Program-made: the position numbers and the translations under genes | Notes under the pieces: generated by a model | Seen by the model: only the letters and a program-made list of their open reading frames with translations | Database searches by the model: none | What the model was told of the DNA's origin: nothing | Shown here: one piece after another, positions 48,672 to 61,302 of the stretch | Position numbering within the stretch: position 1 is the stretch's first letter | Layout: each line of letters begins with the position of its first letter | Origin: Camarhynchus parvulus | Taxonomy: Eukaryota; Chordata; Aves; Passeriformes; Thraupidae | Length of the DNA stretch: 64,000 nt | NCBI RefSeq assembly: GCF_901933205.1 | Contig: NC_044577.1 | Location: 4,289,321 to 4,353,320, forward strand | Reading direction: 5' to 3'

Positions 48672-51600
48672 CATCCAAGTGTATCTTTTTTTGCAATTTA
48701 GTTGGATATGTTTCAGCAACTATTAAAGCAGAGAGGCAGGTATGCACTTTCTTAAAGTCAAGCACTTTGGAAGACAAGTATTTATTAAAAGCACGCCCTG
48801 TTATAAATTCTCCTTGCTACAACTTTCTCTGTGTGCTGGTAAGAGGAAGAATAAGCAATAACAGACAATGGGCAAAGAATTTTGGATAAGTGCCAATCAG
48901 AGGCTTTACGCCCCTGGTATCTTTTCAGTGTTTTAATACAACTGATGTCAAATGACCTTCAGAGATAGCACTCCAAGAACATGGTCTCATTCCTCTCATA
49001 TACCACATTTAAATACAAACATGCCGAAAGAATTATAATTACACTATTGCGGAACAGTGTTCTCAGAAATAACCAGATTTACTATTCCATTCTGAGGACA
49101 CGTGTAGAGAAATGAGCTAACTATATACCCACCCATCTGAATGCTGACTGTGGAGTTTATGCATCCTGGCTGCAAAAATCATAAATAGAACAGGAAGGTG
49201 AATCAGAGGGTACAGTTTTATGACTATAATTTTGCTTCCTTCTTCAGATCAGATGGCTGAGCTAGAAGAATTAAAGCCCATCAGACATCATACCATATGT
49301 CTGCTCAAAATGTTCATTAGGGATAATACTCAATATATGGTGAACCAAATATTTAAAGGAAGATTTCCTTAGGTGACTCTTTCTTAGGCATATAACCATG
49401 TTAAGGAGCTGATTCAAAGAAAAAATCCCAGTTTAAAGAATTCTTGATTTAAACACTTAACAATACAGCTTAAAAATTTTATCTTCTTGAGCTGTGTTTA
49501 ACTGGTTTCACTTAACTTCACAGCTCATGTTAGCTTTCATCTGAATTTCAAAAAAAAAAAAAAGTTAAGAGCATAAGAAAGAATCACCAGTTTTGCTCTC
49601 TCTGTGATTCACTCAGGAGAAAGCACACAGCAAAATCAGATTCACCAGCAGGCTGAGATTGCCGGTTACTTGACAGGCGGGTTTATTACCAGACATGGCA
49701 ATTTACAGACACAACCTGACATTTTGAAATGCCTGTTCTCATACTGCTGTAAATTTCTCACTGCAACTTACATTACATTTAGGAAACAATTCAGAAAGGT
49801 CTAAAAACCACCTGACTCCAGATGCTTCAATATCCCTTAAATCAAGACTATTTCATGTTAAGCAAAGCACCAATGAATCTGAAGAGTTGGTATTTTGAGA
49901 AGGAGCAGTTTCTCTCACTCCCTATAGAAAGGAGGGAGGGAAGCAGGTTGCAGACTTTCCTCCCAGCTCTCAGTTCCTTCAGGTCTCTGCACAGAAAACA
50001 TTGCAGATCTCAGTCACCCTGAAAGTACCAGGGGTGAAATCTCAACATCAGCACTGACAGTCTCACTAACTGCAGCAGAGCAAAATTCCACACCAAGGAG
50101 TGTGAGAGAGGAAAGGGGATGATAGCTAGATGTTTCTTGGTGGAAGAACCTAAGTACGCCATTATTTGGGGGTAAAAAAGGGCTGGGGATTCATGAATGA
50201 GTCTTTACCTTCTATTGCATGACTTGTTTATTATATGAACTATTATTTGCATAATATTCACAGCTTGCTGTCATACTAACACCATCCTTCTACATTCATT
50301 TCCAATGTCTGGCAACTGCCTACAAAATACTACCAGGAATTGGTACAAGAGGTGGCAAGCTAAGACTTTTTCATTTCATAGTTTTGGATCACTGCACACA
50401 TTGCCTTGTCCTCTACTGAGGAAGAAGGTGCTCAGAAAGCATCTTCAGCTGGGGCAGTGGTAAGATGCAGCTTTTCATTTGCACAGCACCCAGTGAAACA
50501 AGGCCTTGATGCTTGGGAGGCTTTATGAGGCACAAAGACCACAATTACTACCCACGTGTATCTTATTAGGAGCTTTATGGGTGCCAGAATTGCTTACCTC
50601 ACTTGGCATAAGCAAACACATTATTGAACACACAAGGAGTATCTGCTATACCCATCACCTGCCTTGGCTCACTGCTAGGCACCTCCTGGCTGTCCCTGGG
50701 ACAGGGGGAGGCAGAGGAGTTCCCCAGGCTTGAGGAGAGGCTGAAGGACTCTTCTCAACCTTGGGCAGTCTTTAACCTGCAGCTCTAATTCTACTACAGG
50801 CTCCCATCAAGATCTAGGACATCAGTTCACACCCCTTTTTCCCCCTCTATAAACCCATGAGAGCACTTCCTTCCTCCCATGCACTTTCTACCTCACCTAC
50901 TTTACAAGTCTGATTCCTCAGAAAAGGGGAACCCCTCTATGTGACAATCCAAGCTGGTGACTGGTTCCCTAGGTGATACTTTAAAACAAATACCAATACA
51001 AATATTTCCTAACAACTGCCTGAACATCCCTCCCCCCTTCCCCCAGCCAGATATCAGGAATGTGCTGCAGCTATTCCCCAGTGCTCCCTAGACTTCCCCA
51101 GCAAGGTCAGAGAAGATGAAAGACTCCAAGCAGAAAGCAAGGATTTTTATTTCAAGGTAAAAACCAAGATGCCAAAACTTGCCTTCTTGCCAAATGTAGA
51201 AGAGATATATTTGCACATTTTTTTTCTAAAAGAACACATATGAAGATCTGCAGTGTGCAAAGTCCCAAGAACTGCAAATTCTAAGGCATTTTTTTTCCTT
51301 TTCTTGCTTTCTCTTATCTAAAAAAAAGGACTTTAACATGAGTTCTTTGCAGCAGAGGTCAGTGTGTAAAATGCTGCTTTCTGCTGCAGACCCAAGAGTC
51401 CCCAGCAAGAAGATCCCAAAAATAAATATGCCTTTGCCAAACCCTCCAGCTTTGATAAAATAACATTTTGACTGAATAGCTATTTTACCTTGAGTGTTCT
51501 CTCTAACTTCATTCCAACTACAATTAAGAAGTACTGCATCTCCAATCCTTTCTCCTCTTCTGTAACCATCCTAAAGGATTTAAAACAAAAAGACACAGCT

Positions 51601-54600
51601 TTTTTTTCTTTTGTAGAACACTATTAAACCTGCATTCTCACTTTACAGTGCAGTTAGAAGCAATTTTATTTAGGTATTTATGATTGTGGAGGGCATAATA
51701 TGAAAATGATCCATGTCTCCTTTTTCTACTGATTCATAATATGAGAACAGGAGTTTGAGCATTGAAATTGCCAGCATGCCAGTGTCAAATAAATGAAAGA
51801 TACCACTTCACACAGCACGTGGGCATCTTATGGAATTTCCTATTGCAAAAAGCCTAAATGTGAGGCAGGACTGAATGGAAATGCAATTGCACAGCACAGT
51901 AATGAATGGTAAGAGTGCTGCACATGGAGATGCCATTCCTGCACTGAGATACTCATGTTTTTTCCTGGCTATAAGGGTAGAAGATGAACCTGCAGTCCCC
52001 ACCAATTCCTACAGCAGAGTGGCCATCATGGCAATCCTTAGAAAACTGTCCAAGCCTAAGGTGACATTGATTCATGCAATGTGCCATTTTCCTCCTCATC
52101 ATTTCCAAGGTGTAAAATGGGACTTGTGTGGCCTGATTCCAGAGCTCCTCTCTTGGAGTGCTTATTACACTGGATTTTTCTGATAGCACCACTGGACAGC
52201 AAGCAGCACGCCAGTAGGTAATGAGCAATGAATGTGCAATCCAATCTGGACAAGAAGGAGTGTTGCAAGCCTTTAAACCTCAACATATTTAACAAACAGA
52301 AGCAAATTCACAACCAGAAATGCAGACAATCTAAAATCCCTAATTTCACATGAAAGTAGATGCGCTTGTTCCTTGGGTCCTCAGACAGGGAAGATGTGGC
52401 CAGGCTGGTATGTGATCAACAGATTTTGAAGTGATTTCATGTCCACTGTGTTACAGTGCAGGTCACAGACACAAGCTGGACACACAGCATGGCATATTCA
52501 ATAGACAACACACCAGACAGCCAGCATGAAATCAGAGCTTCTAACTCTTTTTAAAATTCTTGGAGTACTTTTCTTTCCCTGAAACGCAGAAAGGAGAAAT
52601 GATCTAGTTGATTTCCTCTTGTACATTTGATTACAAAGGATGTAATTTACTTCCTTCAGAAATAGCTTTGAGGAGTGCTAAAGAGCCTCAAAACTTCAGG
52701 ACAGAAGCCACAGCACCATCTGGGCTGTGAATTTAGGGACAACAGCCCCCCTGGATGGCAGCTGCAGTGAAATGAAGAATCATTATGGTTGTTTCACAGC
52801 TCTGTACAATTTGTTCTCTACTGCTGATTGCTCAGAAACCCATTGAAGACAAGGTGGCAAGCTGAGTATTCCCCATGCCCTCTAAAACACGGAAGGGACA
52901 GGAAGCTTTATGGTCTATGCTGACAAAACTCAGAAGGACAAAAAGAGATCAGAAAACAGGTAAATCTCCAAAAGAGGGAATCCCTCCATTTTGCTCCAAT
53001 TTATTGGTATCTCATAGAAACCAGGAAAACAAATGCAACTAGTTTAGGTGAAAACCACCACACAAAGCTTTCTTCATTCCTTTAAACAATAAGATGTATT
53101 CAGCTTCCATATTATATCAGATATTTTAGGAATTTACACTCCTGCAGTATCCAAGCCAATAGGCTCACATTTCACAGGAAAAAAAATCCCAACAAAACAA
53201 AACAACAAAAGACAAACCTGATATCACAATGTTCACATGGCAATACTTTGATTTTTAGGTTTTTTGCTTTCATTGCCTTATTTTTTTTTTGCTACCATGT
53301 ACTTATGCACACTAAAGATTACATGAAAGTCATTTGGCAAAGATAACACACAGTAGGATTTGGGAATGTGAAATCAAATAATCCCATCAGCTTTATATTT
53401 AGTACCCAGCTAGAAAAAGGGACAAGATCTACCACATCCTTTCTTGTTTACCTAGTGTAATTGCTTTTGAGCTTTCTTGCAAGTGGATTTGCTGAGCAAC
53501 ATTGTTTTCTCTCCAGTAAGGCTGGCTTTCACCCCAATCCACAAAGTTCTATGATTACAGACAATAAGAAGGATAGACTAAGATAACCCTAAAGGCCAGT
53601 GTCTCTCTTCTATTTCTTTCCCTGTACAAAATAAAACCCTAGTTTCCAACCATCTTCATAAAACACATGAGCGGCATTTTGATGAATAAATGCAAAACTG
53701 TGAGCCTACAGGCTCACAAAGCACTGTGCTGATGTCCTGCAGTTAGGCCTCAGGAGAGCAGGGGGACAGGAAAAGAAAGGAAAAATAAAACAAGGAAGGA
53801 TCAATATCTCAAGAACCAACTGACAAAGAGAAGCAGAGAAAAAGAAGGTAGAAACAGAGACTGAAGTCAATTCTATGTTAAATCATTCTGTCAAGAGTAC
53901 CAAGCCTGGGAGCAATTTTGAGGTGATCATGGTCATAGAAACCAGGAGCTTCTGACCATTTCTGATGCCTGGCAGAGAGACTGTCCTCCTTTTTTATCTT
54001 TGGCAAGATCCAGCTTCTGCCAATGAATTCTACCTGTGCTCAGCAGCACAAGTGATTCCTCCTCCAGCCAGCTGCCAAGGATACCTCCACAGATGACATC
54101 CCACCCCTACCAGATTCTGGGACTAGCTCAGGCAAAGGTACTCCCTGTGGACATTGTTAAAGCAAGTGAGAAGGTCCCAGACAGCAGCAGTTGAAAACAT
54201 GCTAAGTGCATTTCAGGGCTCCTCTATCTGGAAAACAGCCAACTGAAAACAAACTACATGGGTATTTTATAATAAAGCCACATCAGAAAGCTACATAAAA
54301 GCTGTATCTGGCTATATCTTCCCAGACAAGTAAACTGCATTTGTTCCTCAGGCTATTGCCCCTCAGGATTTTTTCCAAGGTTTTCAAATTACACGAGTAA
54401 CTACATTCTTCTAAATCTTTGCATCCTCTTCCTGAATAAAACAGTTCTCAGAATTATCAAAGCAGATATATTAGTGTACTGGGCCAGCTACCTTTCATTC
54501 CTAACAGTTCTCTAAATACACAGAGGGGAAGAAGAATATAAAAAAATGAAAAGAAAAAACCAACAAAAAACCCACCAAAAAACAAACCCCAACTTTAAAA

Positions 54601-55472
54601 GGATAGAGAGATAGGCTCCATCCTTTATATCAAATCAAATCTGCTTTAGCAGGTATTTTCTGAGCTCCCTCATCCTTATTGGCCATCACACTATTTTACA
54701 AAGCTGTCACTGCATGTGAGATACTTTGCTTCAGGGAGGAAATTATCAAGATGAAAGAATTACTTACTCCACTTCCACCAACCTTGTGAATCATTCATGT
54801 TCCTTACCTGAATCACAGCCAGCTGCAGCATCTGTCACAGCCTGGACCTAAGCCACATACAATGTAACATTTACCAATGATCATTCAAAATATTTTAATA
54901 AACCCCTTTTAAATACACACATTGTGTGTTGGCACATACCACAGGAAAAAAACAGTTTATTGTACTGTTCAGTATCTTTCTAAAGCACCATGATTTTAGC
55001 TGAAAGCTAGCCAGCTTTCTCTGTGAGGCAAGGAGGCACTTTATTTATTATTTTTCAAAAGCTCCATCTAAGACTAAGGCACATTTCCCCCTGGACTTTA
55101 GTAACAGCAGGTTTTAGATTCTCAAATGAAAACTGAAGGAGGTGAAATCCCATAGTAAGGGAGTCTATACCTATGATCAGGCTACGTCTTACCAAGGATG
55201 CCTCTGTACAAACAAGCACTTGTCACCTGTGCAAATCTCATCTAAAGCTCCCAAATATTGCTGGGAATGCCCCAGGTTCACCTTGCAGACTATTTAAGCT
55301 CAGTTTTCAGCAGAATCTGGATGAAGTTTTATGTTGTGTAACAGGAAAATCAGTACTGTAGTACGCCAAACACACCTCAGTGTCTCCCTTTAAAAACCAG
55401 GTGTCTATCCTCCAACCCATAATATTCTCTCTGCAAACAGACACTCCTTTGTGGCTAATTAAGATGTTTCAT
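48672..55472. other. Long non-coding unique stretch
   Basis: About 6.8 kb without a recognised gene or transposable element. Simple A-rich runs occur at 49549-49563, 53178-53213 and 54538-54592, the last two with A/C runs such as aacaaaacaaaac. None of the small frames shows a domain. Confidence 0.6.
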
Positions 55473-56046
55473 TGTTGACCTCTTCTTAGGGGTAGAAATG
55501 AGCAAGACATAGACTCTCATTTAACAACCTGAAAAGGGTCCTAGTTTACTTTACTTTACAGTTTAGCCATCCTAACTCTGACAACAGCAAATTTCTGCTG
55601 TTGGCTTCTCTGACAGACTGACTGCTGGCTATTCCTGCTGGAATATGACTGCAAGTGTTTCCCTGCTGCCTCTGACCACAGGCTTTTACCTGGCTCAGCT
55701 GTGACTGCAGGCTCCAAGAGCAGTCTCTAACTCCATCAGACCCAGACTGACTTCACAGCAGATCTTCTACAGCAGCAACTCTCTCCCTTGTATCTCTCTG
55801 GATCATTCCTTCTTCAGGGCTCCTCTACCTCCTCAGGGTCTTTTTCCCCACACCCCCTTTGTCAAGGCTCTCCCTGGCTGGCCAACCCACCCTTTTATCG
55901 CACTTATCTTTATTAGTCACAGCTGCAACCCATTGAGGACAAGGCTGCTCTTCTTTGGTAATTAGTACAGCTGTGACTTATCAGGGGAGAGGTCATTTGT
56001 GATCCCTTCTTCTTCACCTACATTCTATAACCAAGTTGCTGTCACA
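55473..56046 (-). mobile_element. Probable LTR, minus strand
   Basis: The segment is bounded by tgttgacctc (55473) and ctgtcaca (56046), so it has TG...CA ends. In the minus direction it contains actaataaagataag, a TATA-like gcgataaaaggg (around 55888-55900) with an upstream cagccttgtcctcaatggg, and an anchoring cagctgtgac repeated at 55918 and 55970. The upstream block resembles that of the units at 47.8 and 48.4 kb, suggesting a related but diverged family. The flanks tttcat and tttaca do not form a clean target duplication, so the exact limits are uncertain. No internal retroviral sequence is attached. Confidence 0.5.
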
Positions 56047-58007
56047 TTTACATGCCCCAGCAGGTCAATTCTGCCCTGAACCCTTTGTGTTGCTCGTGGT
56101 AGCCCAGGTCTCACCAAGGTAGAGCAAAGGCAGCACATATTGAGCTACCCAAACGTCTCCTGCAGTAATGGGATTACAGTGAGGATTGCTTTAAAGCCTT
56201 CATTTAAAGCCATTAAAAATAGTCACTTGGCTGTCAGATTATTAATCGCCTGTCATAATATTCTTAGAGGTGATTATAAAAAGTATATTTCTGTGTAGTC
56301 AGAACGCCCTCCTGTCAGACAGCAGGGAATGAAGAGGCAGCAGCAGGAAGAGTGCTGTGGCACAGGAACACTGCCACCTCCTGATCACCTGCCAGGCACA
56401 CACTCAGTTACATGGAACCAGAATGTCAGAGAGGTCTTCTGACCTGTCTTGGACTCACCTTTTGGGTACAGGCACACGCTGCTCAGCTAACACAGGATAA
56501 TTCATTAAGCTGCACTAACCCACCTTTGAGCCTGAGCTCTGTCGAGCCAGATCTCCTTTCTCTCAGGCACATGATTTGGGTGTTTCATTGCTGTAGCACC
56601 AGACACATCAGCAGCTGCTCCTGCCACCAACCATAAAAACAAAGCACATTTAGTTCAGGGAGACCACAGAGAGATGCAGTGTGACATGTTCCAGAGCATA
56701 ACATGCTTCCATCATGCAGACCTTGTTGCTAAATTTCACACAAAGACACAGGACAAAGCAGCACATCCTGAGACAGTTCTGGGGGGCAAAAACTGCTGAG
56801 GACCAAGCCACCATGCCCAGTCCTGCCTGCCAAAAAGCTTCCACAGGCAGGTAGAAGTTGGGCAGCTGCAGCCATGGTGACTGTGGAGAGCATAAAATAG
56901 TTTTGTTATGAAAACTCAAGCATCTCACTCACTGGAAATGAGTAATTTCTTTCATAGTCTTTGTGACTCAGTTAATAGCTTCTTTTCCTTCTGGTTAATA
57001 CCAATATGATCATGGTAAGGGCAAGAGTACATTTTATGCTTGGGCTGGTTAATTTTCATGATTATTTTGCAAGGCATCAGGGTTTCCTACTGAGGCATCT
57101 ATGTATTCATTACACTTCTGCAGCACAGAATGAAATTGTAAATGAATACTGCAAATTTGGGCATTCTGGTTCAGTGGGAATAAGAAATTGTGTCAATGGA
57201 ACAAGTGATCTGTTCCAAAATTCTGGTTGCGATGTATGGGAGAAAATGTAAAATAAAGTAAGGAGTATTACAGACAACAGCTATCTTAAAATAATATGTC
57301 CTTGAAATAGAGAATAAAAAAAAATCTCTCACTTTAGGTTAGATTTCCACTCTATCAAATAAAGACTATGTTAAACTTCCAAAAGTAGATTTAAATCAAC
57401 ACCACAGGTTCAGCTTCTGGAAGTCCATTTTTGATGTGCCTTGTCATATCCCATTTGCACTGAAGCTGCTCTTAAATTGCCCCTAACACCTCATCATGGG
57501 CCATAAATTTACCAAGAGTCTGACGCCCAAATATTCCCAAACATGCAGATCTGGCTCTTAGGAAAAATGGCTGGGTTAAAATGGTTTTTCTGGGGAGGAC
57601 ACTTCCCCTCCACTTGCAAGAAGACTGATTCAAATATAGCTTGGAGGAAAAATGAAGTTTGCTGATAGCAAAGCATCCAACATCCACATTGATGCTTCAG
57701 GTAGGAAACCACTTAAAAGTGAGAGATTTTCATCTCCTCCAATGGACACATCTTGGCTGGGAAAGAGCTGCTGGAAGGGCTGAGGGCTGGGCAGGAGGGG
57801 AGCACACCTGAGACCACCTGGACAAAAGAGCCAATGGCAAAGACTGCACCTGCTGCTCCTCACACCCTTGCATGTGCTCCCAAAAATCCTGCCTCTGTTC
57901 AGAGAAATCCAAGAAAAAGCCATCCCCAAGGTACATAAGTAGGGAACATCAATGGCCCCTGTGTGCTGTGGGATGCCTCTCCCAAGGATGGAATCACTCC
58001 CAGCTGT
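56047..58007. other. Non-coding unique DNA
   Basis: No recognised gene or element. The interval 56160-56320 is unusually rich in ATTA-type homeodomain cores (gggattacag, ccattaaaa, agattattaatcg, gtgattataaa), a pattern seen in some conserved enhancers but also possible by chance in AT-rich DNA. Confidence 0.55.
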
Positions 58008-58070
58008 CTGTCACCTAAAGGAGCCTTGGCTGTCCCCTAAAGGAGTCCTGGCCGTTCCCTAAAGGAGCCC
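58008..58070. repeat. Short minisatellite, ~22-bp unit, about 3 copies
   Basis: Units read ctgtcacctaaaggagcctt..., ctgtcccctaaaggagtcct... and ccgttccctaaaggagccc. The conserved core is cctaaaggag. The array is small, imperfect and has no coding meaning. Confidence 0.8.
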
Positions 58071-59077
58071 ACTCCATGTTTCTGGAGCAGTTGGTGAGCA
58101 TGGCTGGCAAGGCTGCTCCCTCACTCAGAGGAAACATGAGGGCGTGAATTATGTGAATTTATTATGCTTGTCTCTGGTGTTTCTCTGCAGTCACATTTTA
58201 CTTCAGGAAGCACATTATTTTTTGTTACCCTAGACTACAATTAGCTACAAAAAAATGACATTTTTTAATCTCATCTTTTCTGTCACATCTTAACCTCCTT
58301 AATACACATGTAATTCTTATCTCCCTCCTGCACTTGGATTAACTTGTCTGGCCCTGCAGCAGCCAGAGAGAATCCCCAGCCTTTTCCCCATCCTGCAAAC
58401 AGCACCTGGAGCTCTGACACTGGGGCTGCCCTGTGAGACCAGCAAGCCATCCTGAGATGGGGGCCCTCCACAAAGGGACAGATTTCAGTGCCATCACAAA
58501 GTGGTGCTGATCCTCTCTACCTCAGAGAAAAGACAAGCACATGCTGGTGAGAAGAAGCAGTGCTGTTACACCAGGTTCCTGTTATCAGTCAATCTAGCAA
58601 TCAAAAAGCTCATGGAGCTCTGCTTGCCCTCTCCCTGAACAAACCAGAGTTCCAGTCTCTTCTGCACATCTGTGATTTGAGGGATCACATCATGGTCTTG
58701 CAGGTTGAGGCTGATGGAGGTCAAATCACTTCTTTCACAGAAAAAGAATGTTAAGATCTGTTACCTTAGAGGGTTTGGGTTCTTAAAAAAAACTTTGGGC
58801 TGGTGGGATGTGGCATAATGACTTCCAGTGATGCTGGTCTTGAAATCAAATTCAATTTTAAAATAATTTGCATGTGTGGTATTCTTTTCTTCTAATACCA
58901 ATGCAGTCAACAATGAGAGAAATGATCCAGGCAAGCAATAGGTTAATTTGAGACAAAAAGAAGCATTTTTATGGATTTCTGTAGGTGAGGCTCCACACAG
59001 GATGAAATTCAGTAACTGCAGCTGAAGAGGGAGACAATAAATGGTGTTTACTGCTGGCTGCAGGAGCCATGCCCTCA
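58071..59077. other. Non-coding unique DNA
   Basis: No gene or element recognised. Confidence 0.55.
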
Positions 59078-59162
59078 TATCACAGAAGCCCGAAAAGGTT
59101 TGGGTTGGAGGGAACCATTAAAGGTCATCTAGTCCAACCCCCCTGCCACGGGCAGGGACAAA
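59078..59162 (-). mobile_element. Very short CR1 LINE 3' end, minus strand
   Basis: The plus strand reads atatcacagaagcccg, then ggtttgggttggagggaacc, aaaggtcatctagtccaacc and cccctgccacgggcaggga. This is the extreme 3' end of an avian CR1 in reverse. Only about 85 bp are present and the copy ends before the next conserved block (acaccttccac). It is the best-preserved CR1 tail in the window and clearly a 5'-truncated insertion. Confidence 0.9.
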
Positions 59163-60007
59163 TGCACATGTACCCAAAAACACTTTCAGAGTGGAAATGA
59201 ATTAGAACTGGGTGAATTAGTCTCTGTGAATAATTTAGCAGCTACATCTTACATTAATTGTTGAATAATTTATTCACAAATACATTTTCTCAATTATATG
59301 ACCTCTGCTGCAAAGTAATGAATGTTATTTGGCACATAATTTACTGTAGAATGTTTATATGAACACGTTAATTCTGAATAAATTTCACTCTTACCTCAGT
59401 ACTTCCAAATTCACTGTTTGAGTGATCTCAGCATAGACAGCAGCCATCTTATGTAAATAACTTCTGTTGCCTGGTCTGGCTCATCCTAATTTGAATGTCT
59501 CAGCACATATTCCAAAATATTTTACCTTTTTCTGGACACATTCCTTCTGGATAAAGCCTGGAGAGCTCCTAGAATAAATACAATGGTGTGCAGGCAGGTG
59601 CAGATACAGGTAGACAGACCAGGGGGGAGCAGCAAACCTGGGAATTATTCAGACAGAGGTTTTGTGGGGGTTTGAAATGTATCTGCAAGTATTCAAAGTC
59701 TCACTGAAATTTGAAAGGACTAAACACATAATTCCAAGGCTCTTAAGAAAACCACAGCCTTTGCTGAAATATGTTTTCTCTCCAGAGTACAATGATTTAA
59801 ACTACTCCTTATTTAAGCACCAGGGCAGCTGACTGGGCACAGCTGGAGTCACAGTCCAAAAAATGGAAAACGCCCAGGCTGCTTTACAGACATCATGTAC
59901 CTTGGGCCTTTAGATGGGAAACTGCCTGCCAATACATGAAACTGGCCTGAAATATATGTAATCAACATAGCCTCAGGAACCCTTCTGAAAACAATGTTTG
60001 CTCTCTC
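59163..60007. other. Non-coding AT-rich DNA
   Basis: No gene or element recognised. 59200-59400 is strongly AT-rich with repeated ATTA/TAAT cores (cattaattgttgaataattt and similar). Confidence 0.55.
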
Positions 60008-60424
60008 TTCTTGTGTCACGGACGTATTTTCTGAAAAATACTTTTAGTAGGATTTTTCTCCTGAGAAGCTGAGAGGCCTGAGAAACTAAATGTAAACAAT
60101 GATTATCTGCTGCTGTGGAATGCAACAGGTGCATCTTTGATTGGTCCATGTGAGCTGTTTCTACTTGATGACCAATCACAGTCCAGCTGTGTTGGGACTC
60201 TGGTCAATCACAAGATTTTATTATTCATTCCATTCCTTTCCTTTCTTTGCTAGCCTTGTGATGAAATCCTTTCTTCTATTCTTTTAGTATAGTTTTAATA
60301 TATAATTTTTTTAATATAATATAATATATATCATAAAATAATAAATCAGCCTTCTGAAACATGGAGTCAAGATTCTCATCTCTTGCCTCATCCTGGGACC
60401 CCTGCGAACACCACCACATTCTTG
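60008..60424 (+). mobile_element. Solo LTR, ERVK-like, with perfect 6-bp target duplication
   Basis: The LTR body is 60014-60418 (405 bp), starting tgtcacggacg and ending gaacaccaccaca. It is flanked by an exact direct hexamer, ttcttg, at 60008-60013 and 60419-60424. In sense orientation it has CCAAT-type boxes (tttgattggtcc, gaccaatcacag, gtcaatcac), an AT-rich tagtatagttttaatatat segment and a poly(A) region, aaaataataaatcagcc (60336-60352), with about 65 bp of U5 after it. The 3' half aligns with the 8-kb LTR; the 5' half differs, marking two subfamilies. Six-base duplications fit a class II (ERVK-like) integrase. No internal region is present. The reading frames at 60276-60594 overlap this LTR and are not genes. 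Confidence 0.9.
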
Positions 60425-61204
60425 GACATGAGCAACATCCCAACATACTATCAAAGGGTTGGGCTGGCTTTAACCCTGCCTTCAGGCCAGGCACAGCAAT
60501 ACAGAAGCTGCAAGGTATTGCTCTGCACCTGCAAATGCAGTGGAGGAGCATTAAAACACCTGGACAGTACTTGAAAGGATATTTGGTTCATTGATTTATG
60601 GCAAACATATAAAACTTAATTCCTTCTAACCATGCTGTCATGGCTTTCAGTCCAGTAGTAGCCCAGCACTCCAGAAGAACACAGACACACAGGCACGCTG
60701 GCTGGAGGGCTCCAAAAGAGTTTTTTGCTTCAATTTGCAGGAAAAAGCAATGCAGCAGTTAAGCCAGGGACAAGTTCTGCAGGATTTCATCACCCTTTAC
60801 TTGCCATTTTTAATGAAAAGCTGACAACTTAGAAAAAAATTACTGCTGAATTTGCTTAACCAAATTAAGAGTTAAAAGCAAGAGTCCCCTGCTACTTTCA
60901 ATCACACTGACAGCTGATTTTTTTTTTAGAAGAGGATAGCATACCTGACATAAAAATTTAACAAAAAAAAATCCCTGTAAACATGAAGACTGGTAATTTT
61001 GAGCTTCTACTATTTTTAACCAAACAAGCTACGTGTTGGGCTGTCATTGGGGGACTTGTGATTTCCCATGTTCAGAAATCAATTACCCATCTGGGACAAA
61101 AAAATATAAGCAAAGGGATTCACAGTCTTCTGAGTCCCTTTTCAGCAGCATTAGGTGTGGATATTATGGAGCTCCTGTGTGTGTGAAGCAACCTACTTGA
61201 TGGC
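60425..61204. other. Non-coding unique DNA
   Basis: No gene or element recognised. Short A and T runs at 60920-60929 and 60961-60970. Confidence 0.55.
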
Positions 61205-61302
61205 CTGCTGTTCTCTGCTGGGGAAGGAAACACAGGGAAATCCTGTGCCTGGTTTCTCTGCTGTTCTCTGTTGGGGAAGGAAACACAGGGAAATCCTGTT
61301 CC
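61205..61302. repeat. 53-bp tandem duplication, ~1.8 copies
   Basis: Copy one begins at 61205 and copy two at 61258, both with ctgctgttctctg(c/t)tggg followed by gaaggaaacacagggaaatc. The second copy ends near 61302 at ctgttcc. Identity is very high (one or two differences over 45 bp), so it is recent. The plus-strand frame through it changes phase between copies because 53 is not a multiple of three, which argues against coding. Confidence 0.9.
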
